64,000 bases of DNA from contig JADLFM010000145.1 in the NCBI GenBank assembly GCA_020845495.1, positions 11,882 to 75,881 on the forward strand, read 5' to 3'. Position 1 is the stretch's first letter, and each line of letters begins with the position of its first letter. Both the position numbers and the translations under genes were made by a program. The notes below the pieces were generated by a model. It ran no database searches. It was not told the origin of the DNA and saw nothing but the letters and a program-made list of their open reading frames with translations. Positions 49,741-58,970 of the stretch are shown in pieces. This DNA comes from Chloroflexota bacterium (GTDB lineage Bacteria; Chloroflexota; UBA6077; JACCZL01).

Positions 49741-49811
49741 TGGCACATCCTCGAGCGGGTCGAAGGTTGAAGGGCAGACGAACACGTACCTACAAGAAGG
49801 ATACCAAGGGG

Positions 49812-49850
49812 GGTAGCCGCTCACCCCTCAGTTGGGAGTGAGCGGCTGCC
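49812..49850 (-). terminator. Hairpin after the sulfurtransferase gene
   Basis: An approximately 15-bp stem with one mismatch (GGTAGCCGCTCAC / GTGAGCGGCTGCC core), directly after the sulfurtransferase stop and before SufU. It may end or reduce transcription into sufU. Confidence 0.65.
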
Positions 49851-49852
49851 GG

Positions 49853-50713
49853 TCAGGCGCCCGCGCCCTTCTCGATTGGCACCCGGACCAGGCTACCCCA
49901 CTCGGTCCACGAGCCGTCGTAGTTGCGGACCTCTGGGTAGCCGAGCAGTTGGGTCAGGACGAACCAGGTATGCGCCGAGCGCTCGCCAATACGGCAGTAG
50001 GCGATGACCTGCCTGTCCGGGGTAATGCCCCTGGCGCCATAGATCTGGCGCAGTTCCTCGGCAGATTTGAACGTCCCGTTCTCGTTCGCGGCGGTTCCCC
50101 AGGGGATGTTCTTCGCGCCAGGGACGTGCCCACCCCGCATCGCCCCCTCCTGGGGATACCCCTCCATGTGGAGCTTCTCGCCAGTGTACTCGGCAGGAGA
50201 GCGGACGTCGATCAGTGCGCACCCCTGGTCGCTGAGCGTCTTCAGGACGTCGTCACGGTAGGCCCGCAGTTTCGGGTCCGGCTCCCTGGCCGTGTAGGTG
50301 GTGGCCGGGAAACTCGGCACGTCGCGCGTAAGAGCCCGGCCCTCGGCGATCCACTTCGCCCGGCCGCCGTTCACGATCAGGGCCTTCTCGTGGCCGTAGT
50401 ACCTGAACAGCCAGAAGCTGTACGCGGCGTACCAGTTGTTCTTGTCGCCGTAGAACACCACCGTCGTATCGTTGGCGATGCCCCAGCGCGACATCAACTG
50501 CTCGAAGCCGGCCTTGTCAACGAAGTCGCGGCTCAGCGGATCCTGTACGTCGACCAGCCAGTCCAGCTTGACGGCGCCGGGGACATGGCCTTGCTCGTAG
50601 AGCAGAATGTCTTCGTCAGCCTCGACGATGCGCAGGTTCTGGTCGTTCAAATGCTCGGCAAGCCAATCGGTCTCGACCAGCACCTCGGGGTGGGCATACG
50701 TGTTCGCTGCCAT
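49853..50713 (-). CDS. Two-domain sulfurtransferase (thiosulfate/3-mercaptopyruvate type)
   Basis: A 286-residue cytoplasmic enzyme with two rhodanese domains. The first (about 10-130) is inactive, with Asp90 in FYGDKNNW where the catalytic Cys would stand. The second (about 150-280) has the active loop CRIGERS with Cys240, matching CRxGxR[ST] of thiosulfate sulfurtransferases rather than the CGSGVT of mercaptopyruvate enzymes. [10 protein letters not shown] and [10 protein letters not shown] are the paired domain signatures. A near-consensus promoter stands upstream and SufU downstream, so a role in sulfur supply for iron-sulfur clusters is possible. Confidence 0.92.
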   Translation of the reverse strand: MAANTYAHPEVLVETDWLAEHLNDQNLRIVEADEDILLYEQGHVPGAVKLDWLVDVQDPLSRDFVDKAGFEQLMSRWGIANDTTVVFYGDKNNWYAAYSFWLFRYYGHEKALIVNGGRAKWIAEGRALTRDVPSFPATTYTAREPDPKLRAYRDDVLKTLSDQGCALIDVRSPAEYTGEKLHMEGYPQEGAMRGGHVPGAKNIPWGTAANENGTFKSAEELRQIYGARGITPDRQVIAYCRIGERSAHTWFVLTQLLGYPEVRNYDGSWTEWGSLVRVPIEKGAGA

Positions 50714-50772
50714 CTGTCTCTCACCCTCAGCAAGTGGCAGTGCGGCCCCTTGACCGCACCAGCCTCACTGGT

Positions 50773-50801
50773 ATGATAGCTTTGTCCTAATTGTCGGTCA
50801 A
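50773..50801 (-). promoter_or_regulatory. Near-consensus sigma-70 promoter for the sulfurtransferase gene
   Basis: On the minus strand TTGACC (50801-50796) is followed after exactly 17 bases by TATCAT (50778-50773). Each box matches five of six consensus bases. The ATG is 60 bases downstream of the -10 box. Confidence 0.7.
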
Positions 50802-51253
50802 CAAAGTCGGATAGATCCAGGTCTCAGCCTGGAGGGACAGGACCGGTGATGGGATATCTGGAGCAGACTGACTCGAATCTCGCAACCATGCGAATGAGCC
50901 CGTTGTATCATCCGCCGTACATGCGCCGTGAAGGAGGCCCGCCCGTCGGCCAACCGGCCTGCGGGCGTCTGAACCACCATGCCGATGCACGATAGGTGCC
51001 AGTGCGTTGGGAATGGTCGCGGCGTCACCCCTCCTGACTGGCCGTCGTTACGATTATCGATGCGATACTTCCGCACGCCCTGGGCCAGAGATCTCCGTTC
51101 TCCCGAGCGAGCGGCCACCTTCTGGAGCACGCGCACAAGCGCATCGCGCGTTGGACGGGCCTGCCCGAGGCGCTGCGCTCTTCGCCGTAGATGAGGAGCC
51201 GCATCGTGCTTCAGCCGGCCCAACGCCGCCTTCGACAGTGGGCGGAGGGCGCG
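50802..51253. other. Intergenic region without a supported gene
   Basis: About 450 bases upstream of the GGDEF-EAL gene. Several short frames on both strands are open but have no ribosome binding site or family resemblance. The ATG at 51191 is an alternative start of the GGDEF-EAL protein. Confidence 0.4.
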
Positions 51254-53257
51254 ATGCGCGCCGATCTCGCACAACTTCGACGGAGCATCAAGCGCCTCTT
51301 GCCGGAGGACCGAGTACTACCTGAAGGAGTGTGGGAGCGCCGTCACACCGCACTCGTGACGCTACTCTGGCTGCACGCTATTGCGTTGGCAGTGTACGAA
51401 GCGCTGACGGGGCCGACGCTCGAGCACGCCCTGATTGACGGGGGCACGCTCGTCGCAGCGGCGGTCCTCGCCGGCAGGTCGTGTTTCTCGCGGCATATCC
51501 GAGCCGGCGCGGCCAGTTTCGGGCTAGTCAGCGCGTCAGCATTGCTGGTGCACCTGTCTGGCGGCTACATCGAGATCCACTTTTACTTCTTCGTCGTCAT
51601 CACTCTGATAGCGCTGTACCAGGACTGGACGCCGTTCCTGGTGGCGGTCAGCTACGTGGTGTTGCACCACGGGGTCCTCGGCGTTCTCGATCCGACCTCG
51701 GTCTACAACCATCCGGCTGCCCTGGAGCACCCCTTTATCTGGATGCTGATCCACGGCGGCTTCGTCCTGGCGGCGAGTGCGGCGAGCCTGCTGATGTGGC
51801 GATTGAACGAGCACCAAACGCTCTACGATCCATTGACGAATCTGGCCAATCGCGCCCTGTTCATGGATCGCGTCGAGCATGCCCTCACGCACGGCGGTCA
51901 CCAGGCTCGCTCGATCGCCATGCTCTTCCTCGACCTCGACCATTTCAAGGGTGTCAACGATGGCGGCGGCCACTCGGCCGGCGACCTGATCCTGCGTGCG
52001 GTAGCCGATCGCCTGCGCGGGTGCGTTCGGGCCGTCGACACCGTCGCGCGGTTGGGTGGTGACGAGTTCGGCATCCTGCTCGAAGACGTCCGTGACGTAC
52101 GGGATGCGGCCCGGATGGCTCAGCGCATCCTCGACGAGATCACGGCGCCGTTCGCGCTGCGAGACGGCCAGGTAACCATCAGCGGAAGCATCGGCCTGTG
52201 CCTGTCTGGCGCCGACCGTCAGGCGGCCGAGACACTGGTCCACTATGCAGATGTCGCCATGTATGCGGCCAAGGACGCTGGCCGAGGGCGGTATGCGATC
52301 TTCGAGGCGGGGATGCATGCTGCTGTGATGCGGCGACTTGAGCTCGAGGCGGATCTGCGGCTGGCGGTCGAGCGCGAGGAGTTCCAACTCCTCTACCAAC
52401 CGATCGTCGACCTGGAGCGGGGGCACATCGCCGGAGTAGAGGCACTGGTGCGTTGGGCACATCCCAGACAGGGCCTCGTGCCGCCGTCCGAGTTCATCGC
52501 GGTGGCCGAAGAGGCCGGGCAGATCGTGCCGATGGGCCGCTGGGCGCTCCACGAAGCCTGCCGACAGGCCCAGGCCTGGCACGATGCCCACCCGGCCCAC
52601 CCGCCCCTATCAGTCAGCGTCAACCTGTCGCCCAGACAGTTGCAAGACGCTCGGATCGTCGAGGATGTCGCTGCTGCTTTGGCGGCCTCCGGCCTGGACT
52701 CACGATTGCTCCTCATCGAGGTGACGGAAGGCGTACTGATGGAGGACACCGAGGCGAACATCGCAACCCTCTGCCGACTGAAGGATCTCGGCGTACGCCT
52801 CGCGATAGACGATTTCGGGACCGGCTACTCGTCGCTGAGCTATCTGCGCCGCTTCCCGATCGACGTCGTCAAGATCGACAAGTCGTTCATTCACGGGATC
52901 ACGGAGGGGCCGGAAGCATCCGCGTTGGCCCGGGCGATCATCACGCTGGGCCGGACCTTGCATCTGAGCACTGTGGCCGAAGGGATCGAGTGCGCCGCGC
53001 AGTTCGCCACGCTCCGTGACCTGGGCTGTGACCTCGGTCAGGGGTATTACTTCGCGCAGCCGCTGCCACCGTCAGCGGTCGGTGGCCTCCTGGCTTGCCC
53101 CGCTACCTGGGCGGCCCCCAAGGCTACCGACGTCGCCTCGCGTTCCGCCGCGGCTTCTCCATCAACGCCGGAAGGAGAGAGGCGTGCGGCTGCCCCTGAC
53201 GACGCTCCTGTGATGGCGTCGTGCGAAGGCGGAGCTGCGGTCGAACCGGCCGCCTGA
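51254..53257 (+). CDS. Membrane-bound GGDEF-EAL protein (cyclic di-GMP synthesis and breakdown)
   Basis: About 667 residues. The N-terminal 185 residues have five or six membrane segments with the motif IHFYFFVVITLIALYQDW, a sensor type common in such proteins. The GGDEF domain (about 190-350) has an intact GGDEF at 268-272 and the feedback site RAVD at 259-262. The EAL domain (about 365-610) keeps EAL at 396-398, SVNLSP, LIEVTE, DDFGTGYSSL at 519-528, VVKIDKSFI and AEGIE. Both activities are therefore possible. The C-terminal 60 residues are low complexity. GGAGGG upstream supports ATG 51254 over ATG 51191. Confidence 0.92.
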   Translation: MRADLAQLRRSIKRLLPEDRVLPEGVWERRHTALVTLLWLHAIALAVYEALTGPTLEHALIDGGTLVAAAVLAGRSCFSRHIRAGAASFGLVSASALLVHLSGGYIEIHFYFFVVITLIALYQDWTPFLVAVSYVVLHHGVLGVLDPTSVYNHPAALEHPFIWMLIHGGFVLAASAASLLMWRLNEHQTLYDPLTNLANRALFMDRVEHALTHGGHQARSIAMLFLDLDHFKGVNDGGGHSAGDLILRAVADRLRGCVRAVDTVARLGGDEFGILLEDVRDVRDAARMAQRILDEITAPFALRDGQVTISGSIGLCLSGADRQAAETLVHYADVAMYAAKDAGRGRYAIFEAGMHAAVMRRLELEADLRLAVEREEFQLLYQPIVDLERGHIAGVEALVRWAHPRQGLVPPSEFIAVAEEAGQIVPMGRWALHEACRQAQAWHDAHPAHPPLSVSVNLSPRQLQDARIVEDVAAALAASGLDSRLLLIEVTEGVLMEDTEANIATLCRLKDLGVRLAIDDFGTGYSSLSYLRRFPIDVVKIDKSFIHGITEGPEASALARAIITLGRTLHLSTVAEGIECAAQFATLRDLGCDLGQGYYFAQPLPPSAVGGLLACPATWAAPKATDVASRSAAASPSTPEGERRAAAPDDAPVMASCEGGAAVEPAA

Positions 53258-53402
53258 GCGGGTCGCTGCCGACGCTCGTCAGATACTTCTGAAAGGCGCG
53301 AGCGCGGCGTACTCGCACGCTCGCGGCCTGGTGTGGCGCGTCAGACGAGCAGGCCGGCTGTCGGGTACTATAGATCCTTCGTAGCGCCGGGAGGGGGACG
53401 GA

Positions 53403-54713
53403 GTGACCGCACGCGACGGTAGCCCGGAGGAGGAGCTGGGCCCGCCGACGAGGGGCGCACCGTCGGCGCCGCTGGCCCGCTGGCGAGCGTTGGAGACGTT
53501 GCAAGACCCCCACTTCCGACAGCTCTGGCTGGCCGGACTGTGCGTCAACGTCGGACGGTGGCTCGATTTTCTCGTCCTGGGCTGGCTGGCGCTCGAACTG
53601 ACCGGCTCGCCGTTCATGGTAGGGCTGGCCGCGTTTGTCCGCTATGCCCCGATGATCGTGCTCGGCCTGTTCACCGGCCTCCTGACCGACCGCTTCAATC
53701 GAGGCCATCTCCTGGTCGGCGTGCAGGTGGTGAACCTGTCCGTGGCGCTGCTGCTGGCGTTCCTGTTCGGGATCGGTGCCGGGGGGTTCTGGTCCCTGGT
53801 CACTCTCGAAACGGTCCTCGGAATCGCCTGGGCGGTGGACTGGCCGTCGCGGCGGACGACCCTCTTCACGCTGGTCGGCCCCAAGCGGGTGACGAACGCC
53901 CTCTCGCTCGAGAGCGTCTCGATGCAGGGGACGAAGATCGTAGGGCCAGTCGTCGGGGGGCTGCTGCTGGCCCACGTTGGGCCGGCCATCTGCTACCTGG
54001 TGCTGGCGGCGCTGTATGGGGGCTCACTGCTGCTGACGCTCGGGTTGACGCGGCGGGTCTCCCTGGCGGTGGCTGCCGGGGCTGGCGCGGCGACCGAGTC
54101 GATCGTGGCCGGCCTGATCGGCGGCTTGCGGGAGGCGCGGAGCCAGCCGGCAATTCTCGGCGTCCTCATTATCACGGTCATCATGAACGGGCTGGTCTTT
54201 CCGTATCAGTCGATCCTGCCTGTCTTCGCACGGGACGTGCTGGACATCGGCCCAGAACTGCTCGGGGTGCTGGTGGCGGTCGGCGGCCTTGGTACCACCA
54301 TCGGGGCGCTCTGGATTGCGGCGCGGCCAGGCTTCACGGCGCACCGACAGGTGTTCGTGGGCGGCTCGATGCTGAGCGGTGTGCTGGTGCTGGCGCAGTC
54401 GTTCACGCCGGATTACGCGCTGGCAGTGCTGATTCAGTTCCTGATCGGCTTCGGCGACGCCGGTTTCGGCACGATGCAAAGCTCGATCATCCTGCTGGCA
54501 GCGCACGAGCGGGCGCGCGGACGCGTGATGGGCATCCTCTCGGTGTGCATCGGCACCAACCCGATTGGCGCGCTCTGGGTCGGCTTCGCGGCCATGTACG
54601 TCGGCGCGCCGGCAGCGTTCGGGATTGGCGCGGCGCTGGCGCTGCTGCTGATGGCGCCGGTCGCCGGGCGGATGCTGGCAGGGTCCGCACAGCCGCTCCG
54701 CATTGCCCGATGA
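53403..54713 (+). CDS. Major facilitator superfamily transporter
   Basis: A 436-residue inner-membrane protein with about 11-12 membrane segments in two halves. The loop between segments two and three (GLLTDRFNRGHLLVGVQ) is the MFS motif A, and GPVVGGLLL with EARSQPAILGVLI mark the MFS_3/enterobactin-exporter-like branch (PF05977). It may export a drug or siderophore-like compound, but the substrate cannot be read. The start is GTG with GGGGGACGGA upstream. A -10-like TATAGA lies at 53369-53374. It is convergent with the Ldh2 gene, 29 bases between stops. Confidence 0.88.
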   Translation: MTARDGSPEEELGPPTRGAPSAPLARWRALETLQDPHFRQLWLAGLCVNVGRWLDFLVLGWLALELTGSPFMVGLAAFVRYAPMIVLGLFTGLLTDRFNRGHLLVGVQVVNLSVALLLAFLFGIGAGGFWSLVTLETVLGIAWAVDWPSRRTTLFTLVGPKRVTNALSLESVSMQGTKIVGPVVGGLLLAHVGPAICYLVLAALYGGSLLLTLGLTRRVSLAVAAGAGAATESIVAGLIGGLREARSQPAILGVLIITVIMNGLVFPYQSILPVFARDVLDIGPELLGVLVAVGGLGTTIGALWIAARPGFTAHRQVFVGGSMLSGVLVLAQSFTPDYALAVLIQFLIGFGDAGFGTMQSSIILLAAHERARGRVMGILSVCIGTNPIGALWVGFAAMYVGAPAAFGIGAALALLLMAPVAGRMLAGSAQPLRIAR

Positions 54714-54742
54714 TCGGCTTCGCCGCCACCTGCCGACGATGG

Positions 54743-55837
54743 TCAGGCGAGCGGGTCGACGCCGATACGTGCGGCGAGCGCCCGAAGCTCTGACACCCGC
54801 GCTGCCGACAGCAGGATGCCGTCCCTGTGGGACGATTCGGCCCGGTCGGCGCTGCGCTCGCCCGGGACGCGCACTCGCTCGATCCCTGGCGCTGGCGGCA
54901 CGGCATGGACCTCGTCGATGAGCGCGTCTACCCGGGCCAGGAAGGTCTCGCGGAGCAGGAACGCCGTTGGATCGAGCGCGAGCAGGAAGTGGCTGACCTG
55001 CTGGGTCCGGGTGCAGTCATCCGGGCTGCCGACGTGCGGCGCGACGGCGAGACCGGCCAGGACGCCGGTCAGCACCTCGAACATGAGCGCCAGCCCATAC
55101 CCCTTGTGGCCAGCGGCTGGCGCGAGTAGCCCCTGAAGGGCTGCCGCCGGATCGACGGTCGGCTGACCGCTCCGGTCGAAGGCGAGGCCCGGTTCGAGCG
55201 ACTCGCCGCGCTCCTCGGCGAGCCGGATCGCGCCCCAGGAGGTGGCGCTGTTCGAGGTGTCGAGCAGCAGCGGCGGGTGACGACCGGCCGGGCAGCCGAT
55301 GGCGTAGCCCTGATTGCCGAGCAGCTTCGCGGTCCCGCCCCAGGGTGCGAGCAGCGGCATCGAGTTGGTGATGGCCAGCCCGATCGATCCCGCGCGGACG
55401 GCTATCATCGGGTAGTAGCCGAGTGCGCCCAGCGACGAGCTATTGCGGACTACTGCCACGCCGACCTGATGGAGCCGCGCCTTCTCGCAAGCCAGCTCCA
55501 TCGCCCAGGCGGCGGCCGGCTGGCCCCAGCCGGTGCCAGCATCCATGAGGACGGTGGTGTCGGTCTCGGCGAGGACGGTGGGTTCGGCATCGGGTGCAGT
55601 GACGCCGGCCTCGATACGGGCGGCCAGCAGCGGGAGTTTGGCGACCCCGTGCGGCTCAATACCGCGGGCGTCGGCCCAGACCATCGCGTCGGCCGTGATG
55701 TCCGCGGCTGACGGCCGCATGCCGAGCGCGAGGAGCACTCGACGAACGAACGCGCGCACATCATCGGCGGGAACGCGAACGGCGCCGCTACCCGACTGGG
55801 AACGATCGCCTGCCTCGCTTCGCTGCTCCGCGCTCAC
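54743..55837 (-). CDS. Ldh2/malate-L-lactate dehydrogenase type oxidoreductase
   Basis: A 364-residue NAD(P)-dependent 2-oxoacid or imine reductase family protein (PF02615). RGIEPHGVAKLPLLAARI with His63 is the conserved N-terminal active-site region. MDAGTGWGQPAA, LAITNSMPLLAPWGG and LLAPAAGHKGYGLALMFEVL are family blocks. In the second active-site motif the usual N-S-x-H-F-G reads NSSSLG (residues 132-137), so the conserved His is replaced by Ser135. The substrate range or activity may differ from known members. GTG 55837 has GAGGAG six bases upstream. No pathway partner is adjacent. Confidence 0.87.
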   Translation of the reverse strand: MSAEQRSEAGDRSQSGSGAVRVPADDVRAFVRRVLLALGMRPSAADITADAMVWADARGIEPHGVAKLPLLAARIEAGVTAPDAEPTVLAETDTTVLMDAGTGWGQPAAAWAMELACEKARLHQVGVAVVRNSSSLGALGYYPMIAVRAGSIGLAITNSMPLLAPWGGTAKLLGNQGYAIGCPAGRHPPLLLDTSNSATSWGAIRLAEERGESLEPGLAFDRSGQPTVDPAAALQGLLAPAAGHKGYGLALMFEVLTGVLAGLAVAPHVGSPDDCTRTQQVSHFLLALDPTAFLLRETFLARVDALIDEVHAVPPAPGIERVRVPGERSADRAESSHRDGILLSAARVSELRALAARIGVDPLA

Positions 55838-56139
55838 GTCGTACTCCTCGTCATGCCGGCATCACACCAGTATCACCTTGGCACTCGCCGGGGTTTCGGT
55901 ATCGTAACGTCCACGTAGGGCGGCTGGCACCGAACGTCGCCTCCCATGCGTGCAGGCACTCGACGTTCGGGCTGTCGATACCCGCCTAGACCGAGCAACC
56001 GGGCTAGACCAGTAGCCTCTGCCCTCTCTGCCTGGATGCCAACAGCCGGCCGTGTGACAGGGCATGCCAGCTCACGGACGCATCGCCCATACGCTACGAT
56101 GATGCGATTCTCGCGCTCGTAGTGTTGTGGAGTGGGTGC
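55838..56139. other. Divergent intergenic region
   Basis: About 300 bases between the Ldh2 gene and the GIY-YIG gene. It contains no supported gene and no clear promoter boxes. Confidence 0.4.
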
Positions 56140-57168
56140 ATGGCAGCTCGTGACGTCGACGATCGGTTGCAGTCGATGGGCTTCACTATCCGTCATTCAG
56201 TGGCTGGACGAGAGTCGGTCGCGCAGCTCTTCCCACGCGACCGCCGCCGCGGCATCTACGTCCTGCATTTCGCCAACGGTCAGCACTATGTCGGCCAGAG
56301 CGTCGAGGTCGTGCGCCGCTATGGCGATCACCGACGAAATCACCCGGATATCGCCGAGATCAGCTTCCGCGAAGTTCCCCAGGACGCTCTTGATACCGAG
56401 GAAGAGTGAACGATTCGAGTGCTGGAGCGCTGGACACAGCTTCGCAACATCGATATCGTCACCCAGACCTATGCTCGCACCCAGTTCGACAGCCTGATGC
56501 CGGTCGTGGATCAGAACCGCTGGCTCGACGATCTCAGGTGGGTCGACGGCGCCGGCACCCGCGCTGTCAAAGTCGCCGAGCGCGGACGGACGGCGCACAA
56601 GCTGCGCCGACTCCAACGCTCACCCCATGCTGAGGCCGTGGTCCGAATCGCACGCCGCTATGTCCGGCTCGGCATCCCGGCTATTCGGCGCGGCGAGCAG
56701 CGGTTCTGGACGCTTACCTGCATGCCGGGGCCAGCCTGGATCTACAGCCGTGTCAGCATCAACGGCCAGGAGGTCATGACGCTCCACACCGAAGGAGCCG
56801 GGACACTCGCGTGTTCCCTCCACCTGGCGCGTTTGCGGTTGCGAGACCGCCTTCGCCTCCAGGCCGTAGGTATGCTGAGGCATGGCGGAGGCATCTGGAC
56901 AAGCAATCATCGCTACGCTCCCGGGGGAGAAGATCAGCTCAACCTGATTGCCTCAGGGGAGAGCGCTATGGCCGCCGTTCTCGCGGACCGAGCCGTTCGG
57001 GCCGCCATTCGCCGCTTCAACCTCCGCCTGATGCGGCGTGGGCCGTCGCTCAATGCGAAGTCGCACTGCATCGATCTCACCTCCCTGGTTCTCGACGAGC
57101 CTATCGTGTCCGGCCTGAACGGGACGGCCTGCAACCGATCGGCGCCGGATCCGTGTTCTACGGGGTAG
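56140..57168 (+). pseudogene. GIY-YIG nuclease-domain protein interrupted by an in-frame TGA
   Basis: Residues 38-52 are GIYVLHFANGQHYVG, the two core motifs of a GIY-YIG nuclease. Arg60 follows (VVRRYGDHRR), in the place of the catalytic Arg. Codon 90 is TGA (56407-56409). The same frame then continues without a stop to 57168, reading TIRVLERWTQLRNIDIV and about 240 more residues, with DQNRWLDDL and RRFWTLTCMP-like stretches. The two parts look like one protein of about 342 residues; a single C-to-T change from CGA (Arg) would explain the TGA. GGAG seven bases before ATG 56140 supports the start. The second part has a GTG at 56419 without a good ribosome binding site. It is probably inactivated, or made as two pieces. 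Confidence 0.7.
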
Positions 57169-57196
57169 AGGCATGCGGAATGGTAGGAGGGATGCA

Positions 57197-57706
57197 ATGA
57201 AGCTCTACCGTGAGGACATCGAGTCGCCGATTGGGACGCTGACGGCCGTCGCGTCGCCGTCGGGGCTGTGCGCACTCGGGTTCTTCGACCGTCAGGAGGA
57301 GGACTTGCTCGCCTGCCTGCATCGACGCTTCCCCCAGGGCGTCGAGATCGTGCAGGCGCCGGCGCCCGGCGACATCGCCGAGCACCTGCGTGCGTACTTC
57401 GCAGGGAAGCTCGAAGCGCTCGACGCTATCCCGGTGGACGCCGGCGGAACCGCCTTTCAGCAGCGCGCCTGGACCCAGTTGCGGCGAATTCCACCCGGAA
57501 CGACCGTCACCTACGGCCAGCTCGCGGCGACCATCGGCCTGCCACGCGCGATCCGCGCCGTCGGACTGGCGAACGCCCGCAACCCCGTCGCTATCGTCGT
57601 TCCGTGTCACCGTGTGATCGGCGCGAACGGATCGCTGACCGGCTACGCGGGCGGCCTCGAACGCAAGCGCTGGCTCCTGGATCACGAGCGGCACTTCGCT
57701 GCGTGA
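57197..57706 (+). CDS. ogt: Methylated-DNA-protein-cysteine methyltransferase
   Basis: A 169-residue DNA repair protein that removes alkyl groups from O6-alkylguanine by transfer to its own cysteine. PCHRVIG places the acceptor at Cys137. RAVGLANARNPVAIVVP precedes it, and the DNA-binding helix region reads TVTYGQLAATIGLPRAIR, with the arginine finger near Arg117. The N-terminal ribonuclease-like domain is short. GGAGG six bases before ATG fixes the start. It follows the broken GIY-YIG gene by 28 bases and may share its transcript. Length is normal for the family. Confidence 0.95.
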   Translation: MKLYREDIESPIGTLTAVASPSGLCALGFFDRQEEDLLACLHRRFPQGVEIVQAPAPGDIAEHLRAYFAGKLEALDAIPVDAGGTAFQQRAWTQLRRIPPGTTVTYGQLAATIGLPRAIRAVGLANARNPVAIVVPCHRVIGANGSLTGYAGGLERKRWLLDHERHFAA

Positions 57707-57769
57707 GACGCCGATAGCGTGGGCGTCCGATCTCGTCTCCTTCACGCTGGGCGGGTATAAGCTCGGGTC

Positions 57770-57801
57770 GGGCGCGCGGCGGTGCCGCCACCGCTGCGCC
57801 C
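57770..57801. terminator. Hairpin between convergent genes
   Basis: GGGCGC / GCGCCC outer stem and GCGGTG / CACCGC inner stem with loop CCGC, separated by a small internal bulge, in the 108-base gap between the alkyltransferase and LysM genes. Confidence 0.55.
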
Positions 57802-57814
57802 GATCGGTTTCGTC

Positions 57815-58759
57815 TCAGGCGGGGATGCGGAGGGTCTGGCCGGGGTAGATCAGGTCCGGGTTGTCGAGCTGGTCGCGGTTCGCCTCGAAGATGCGGTTCC
57901 ACTGATTGGCGTCGCCGTAGAAGCGCTCGGCGATGCCAGACAAGGTGTCACCCGATTCGACGGTGTAGGACTGCTCGGCGGGCGCCGGCTCCGGCGCGGG
58001 CTCAGCCGTTGCTTCGGCTGGAGGCTGGAGCGCGGTGCGCACCCGCTCGATAGCGTAGCCGGCCTCTCCGAGATCCGGGTTGCGGCGCTGGGCTTCCTCA
58101 TACAGGTAGAGCGCACGGTCTAGCTCGCCAGCCTGCTCGTGTTGGCTACCGGCGTTGTAGAGGGCGGACGAAATCTTCTGGTCGATCTCGGCGGCGTTCT
58201 CCGGCTGGAGTACCTTCAATCGATCGAGCAGGCCAGTCACCCGCTCGAAGTCGCCAGCCGCCCACGCTCGATCGGTCTCGCTCCAGAGTTGCTCCTCCTC
58301 CAGTTCTTCGGCGCTCTTCGCCGGCGCGGCAGGCGCTTCTGGAGCAACAGCCTCGGCCGTGTCGGTCGTCGCCGGGGCGTCCGCCGGGGTCTCGGTCGGG
58401 GGTGGCGGTGTGGTCGGCGCACCGACGTCGGCTGGTAGGTCCACGGCGATCGGCGCGGATGGCGCGGTGGCCTCGGGGGCCGGCGCAGGCGCGGCGGCTT
58501 CGGGGCCGGGCGCGGCCTCGGGGCCGGGCGCGGCCTCGGCGACGCTCGACTCGGCCACGTCAGCAGGCATCGACTCGGCAGCCGTGGCTTCGGCGGGCGT
58601 TTCGGTCGTCGCCGCACTCGCCTCGGTGCTGGTGTCGGCGGCTGCTTCGGGCGGCGCTTCCTGGGCCGCCTCCGGTGGCGCCTCCTGGGCCGGCGCTTCG
58701 TGCGCCGCGAGGCGGCTGCCGATCATCTGCCCGAGCCGCTGGAAGAAGTTCGTCGCCAT
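57815..58759 (-). CDS. LysM-domain protein with Ala/Pro/Glu-rich region and TPR-like helices
   Basis: A 314-residue protein. Residues about 18-155 are low complexity Ala/Pro/Glu/Thr. Residues 160-245 form helices like a tetratricopeptide pair ([40 protein letters not shown]). The last 50 residues are a LysM domain ([18 protein letters not shown] ... [11 protein letters not shown]), which binds peptidoglycan-like glycans. There is no signal peptide or membrane segment in front, which is odd for a LysM protein. GGAGG eight bases before ATG 58759 fixes the start. Short tandem repeats (CGGGGCCGGGCGCGGCCT, about 58499-58535) lie in the low-complexity part. Confidence 0.85.
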   Translation of the reverse strand: MATNFFQRLGQMIGSRLAAHEAPAQEAPPEAAQEAPPEAAADTSTEASAATTETPAEATAAESMPADVAESSVAEAAPGPEAAPGPEAAAPAPAPEATAPSAPIAVDLPADVGAPTTPPPPTETPADAPATTDTAEAVAPEAPAAPAKSAEELEEEQLWSETDRAWAAGDFERVTGLLDRLKVLQPENAAEIDQKISSALYNAGSQHEQAGELDRALYLYEEAQRRNPDLGEAGYAIERVRTALQPPAEATAEPAPEPAPAEQSYTVESGDTLSGIAERFYGDANQWNRIFEANRDQLDNPDLIYPGQTLRIPA

Positions 58760-58970
58760 GGGCTCACCCTCCGTGCCGAACTGGGGGTCAGGGTCTGCAC
58801 ACCGCGTTCGGGACCAGTCGCTTCCGTTCGAGGCGCCTCGGTCCGCGACTACTGCGGTGCACGGCTCAGCGTAGCGCATTCCGAGGCTGACCGGCGGGGA
58901 TTGCCTGGCTGGTGGGGGATCGCCCGGATCGAGAGGCGTGTACTCCGACCGATACGCTCCGAGCTGTGCC

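Noticed and set aside
50798..51274. Minus-strand open frame of 158 codons upstream of the GGDEF-EAL gene
   Set aside because: It overlaps the GGDEF-EAL start, has no ribosome binding site and no recognisable domain.
56407..56409. TGA as a selenocysteine codon in the GIY-YIG gene
   Set aside because: No redox motif or Cys-containing homologous position is apparent, and CGA to TGA explains it simply; no stem-loop of the needed kind was noticed after the TGA.
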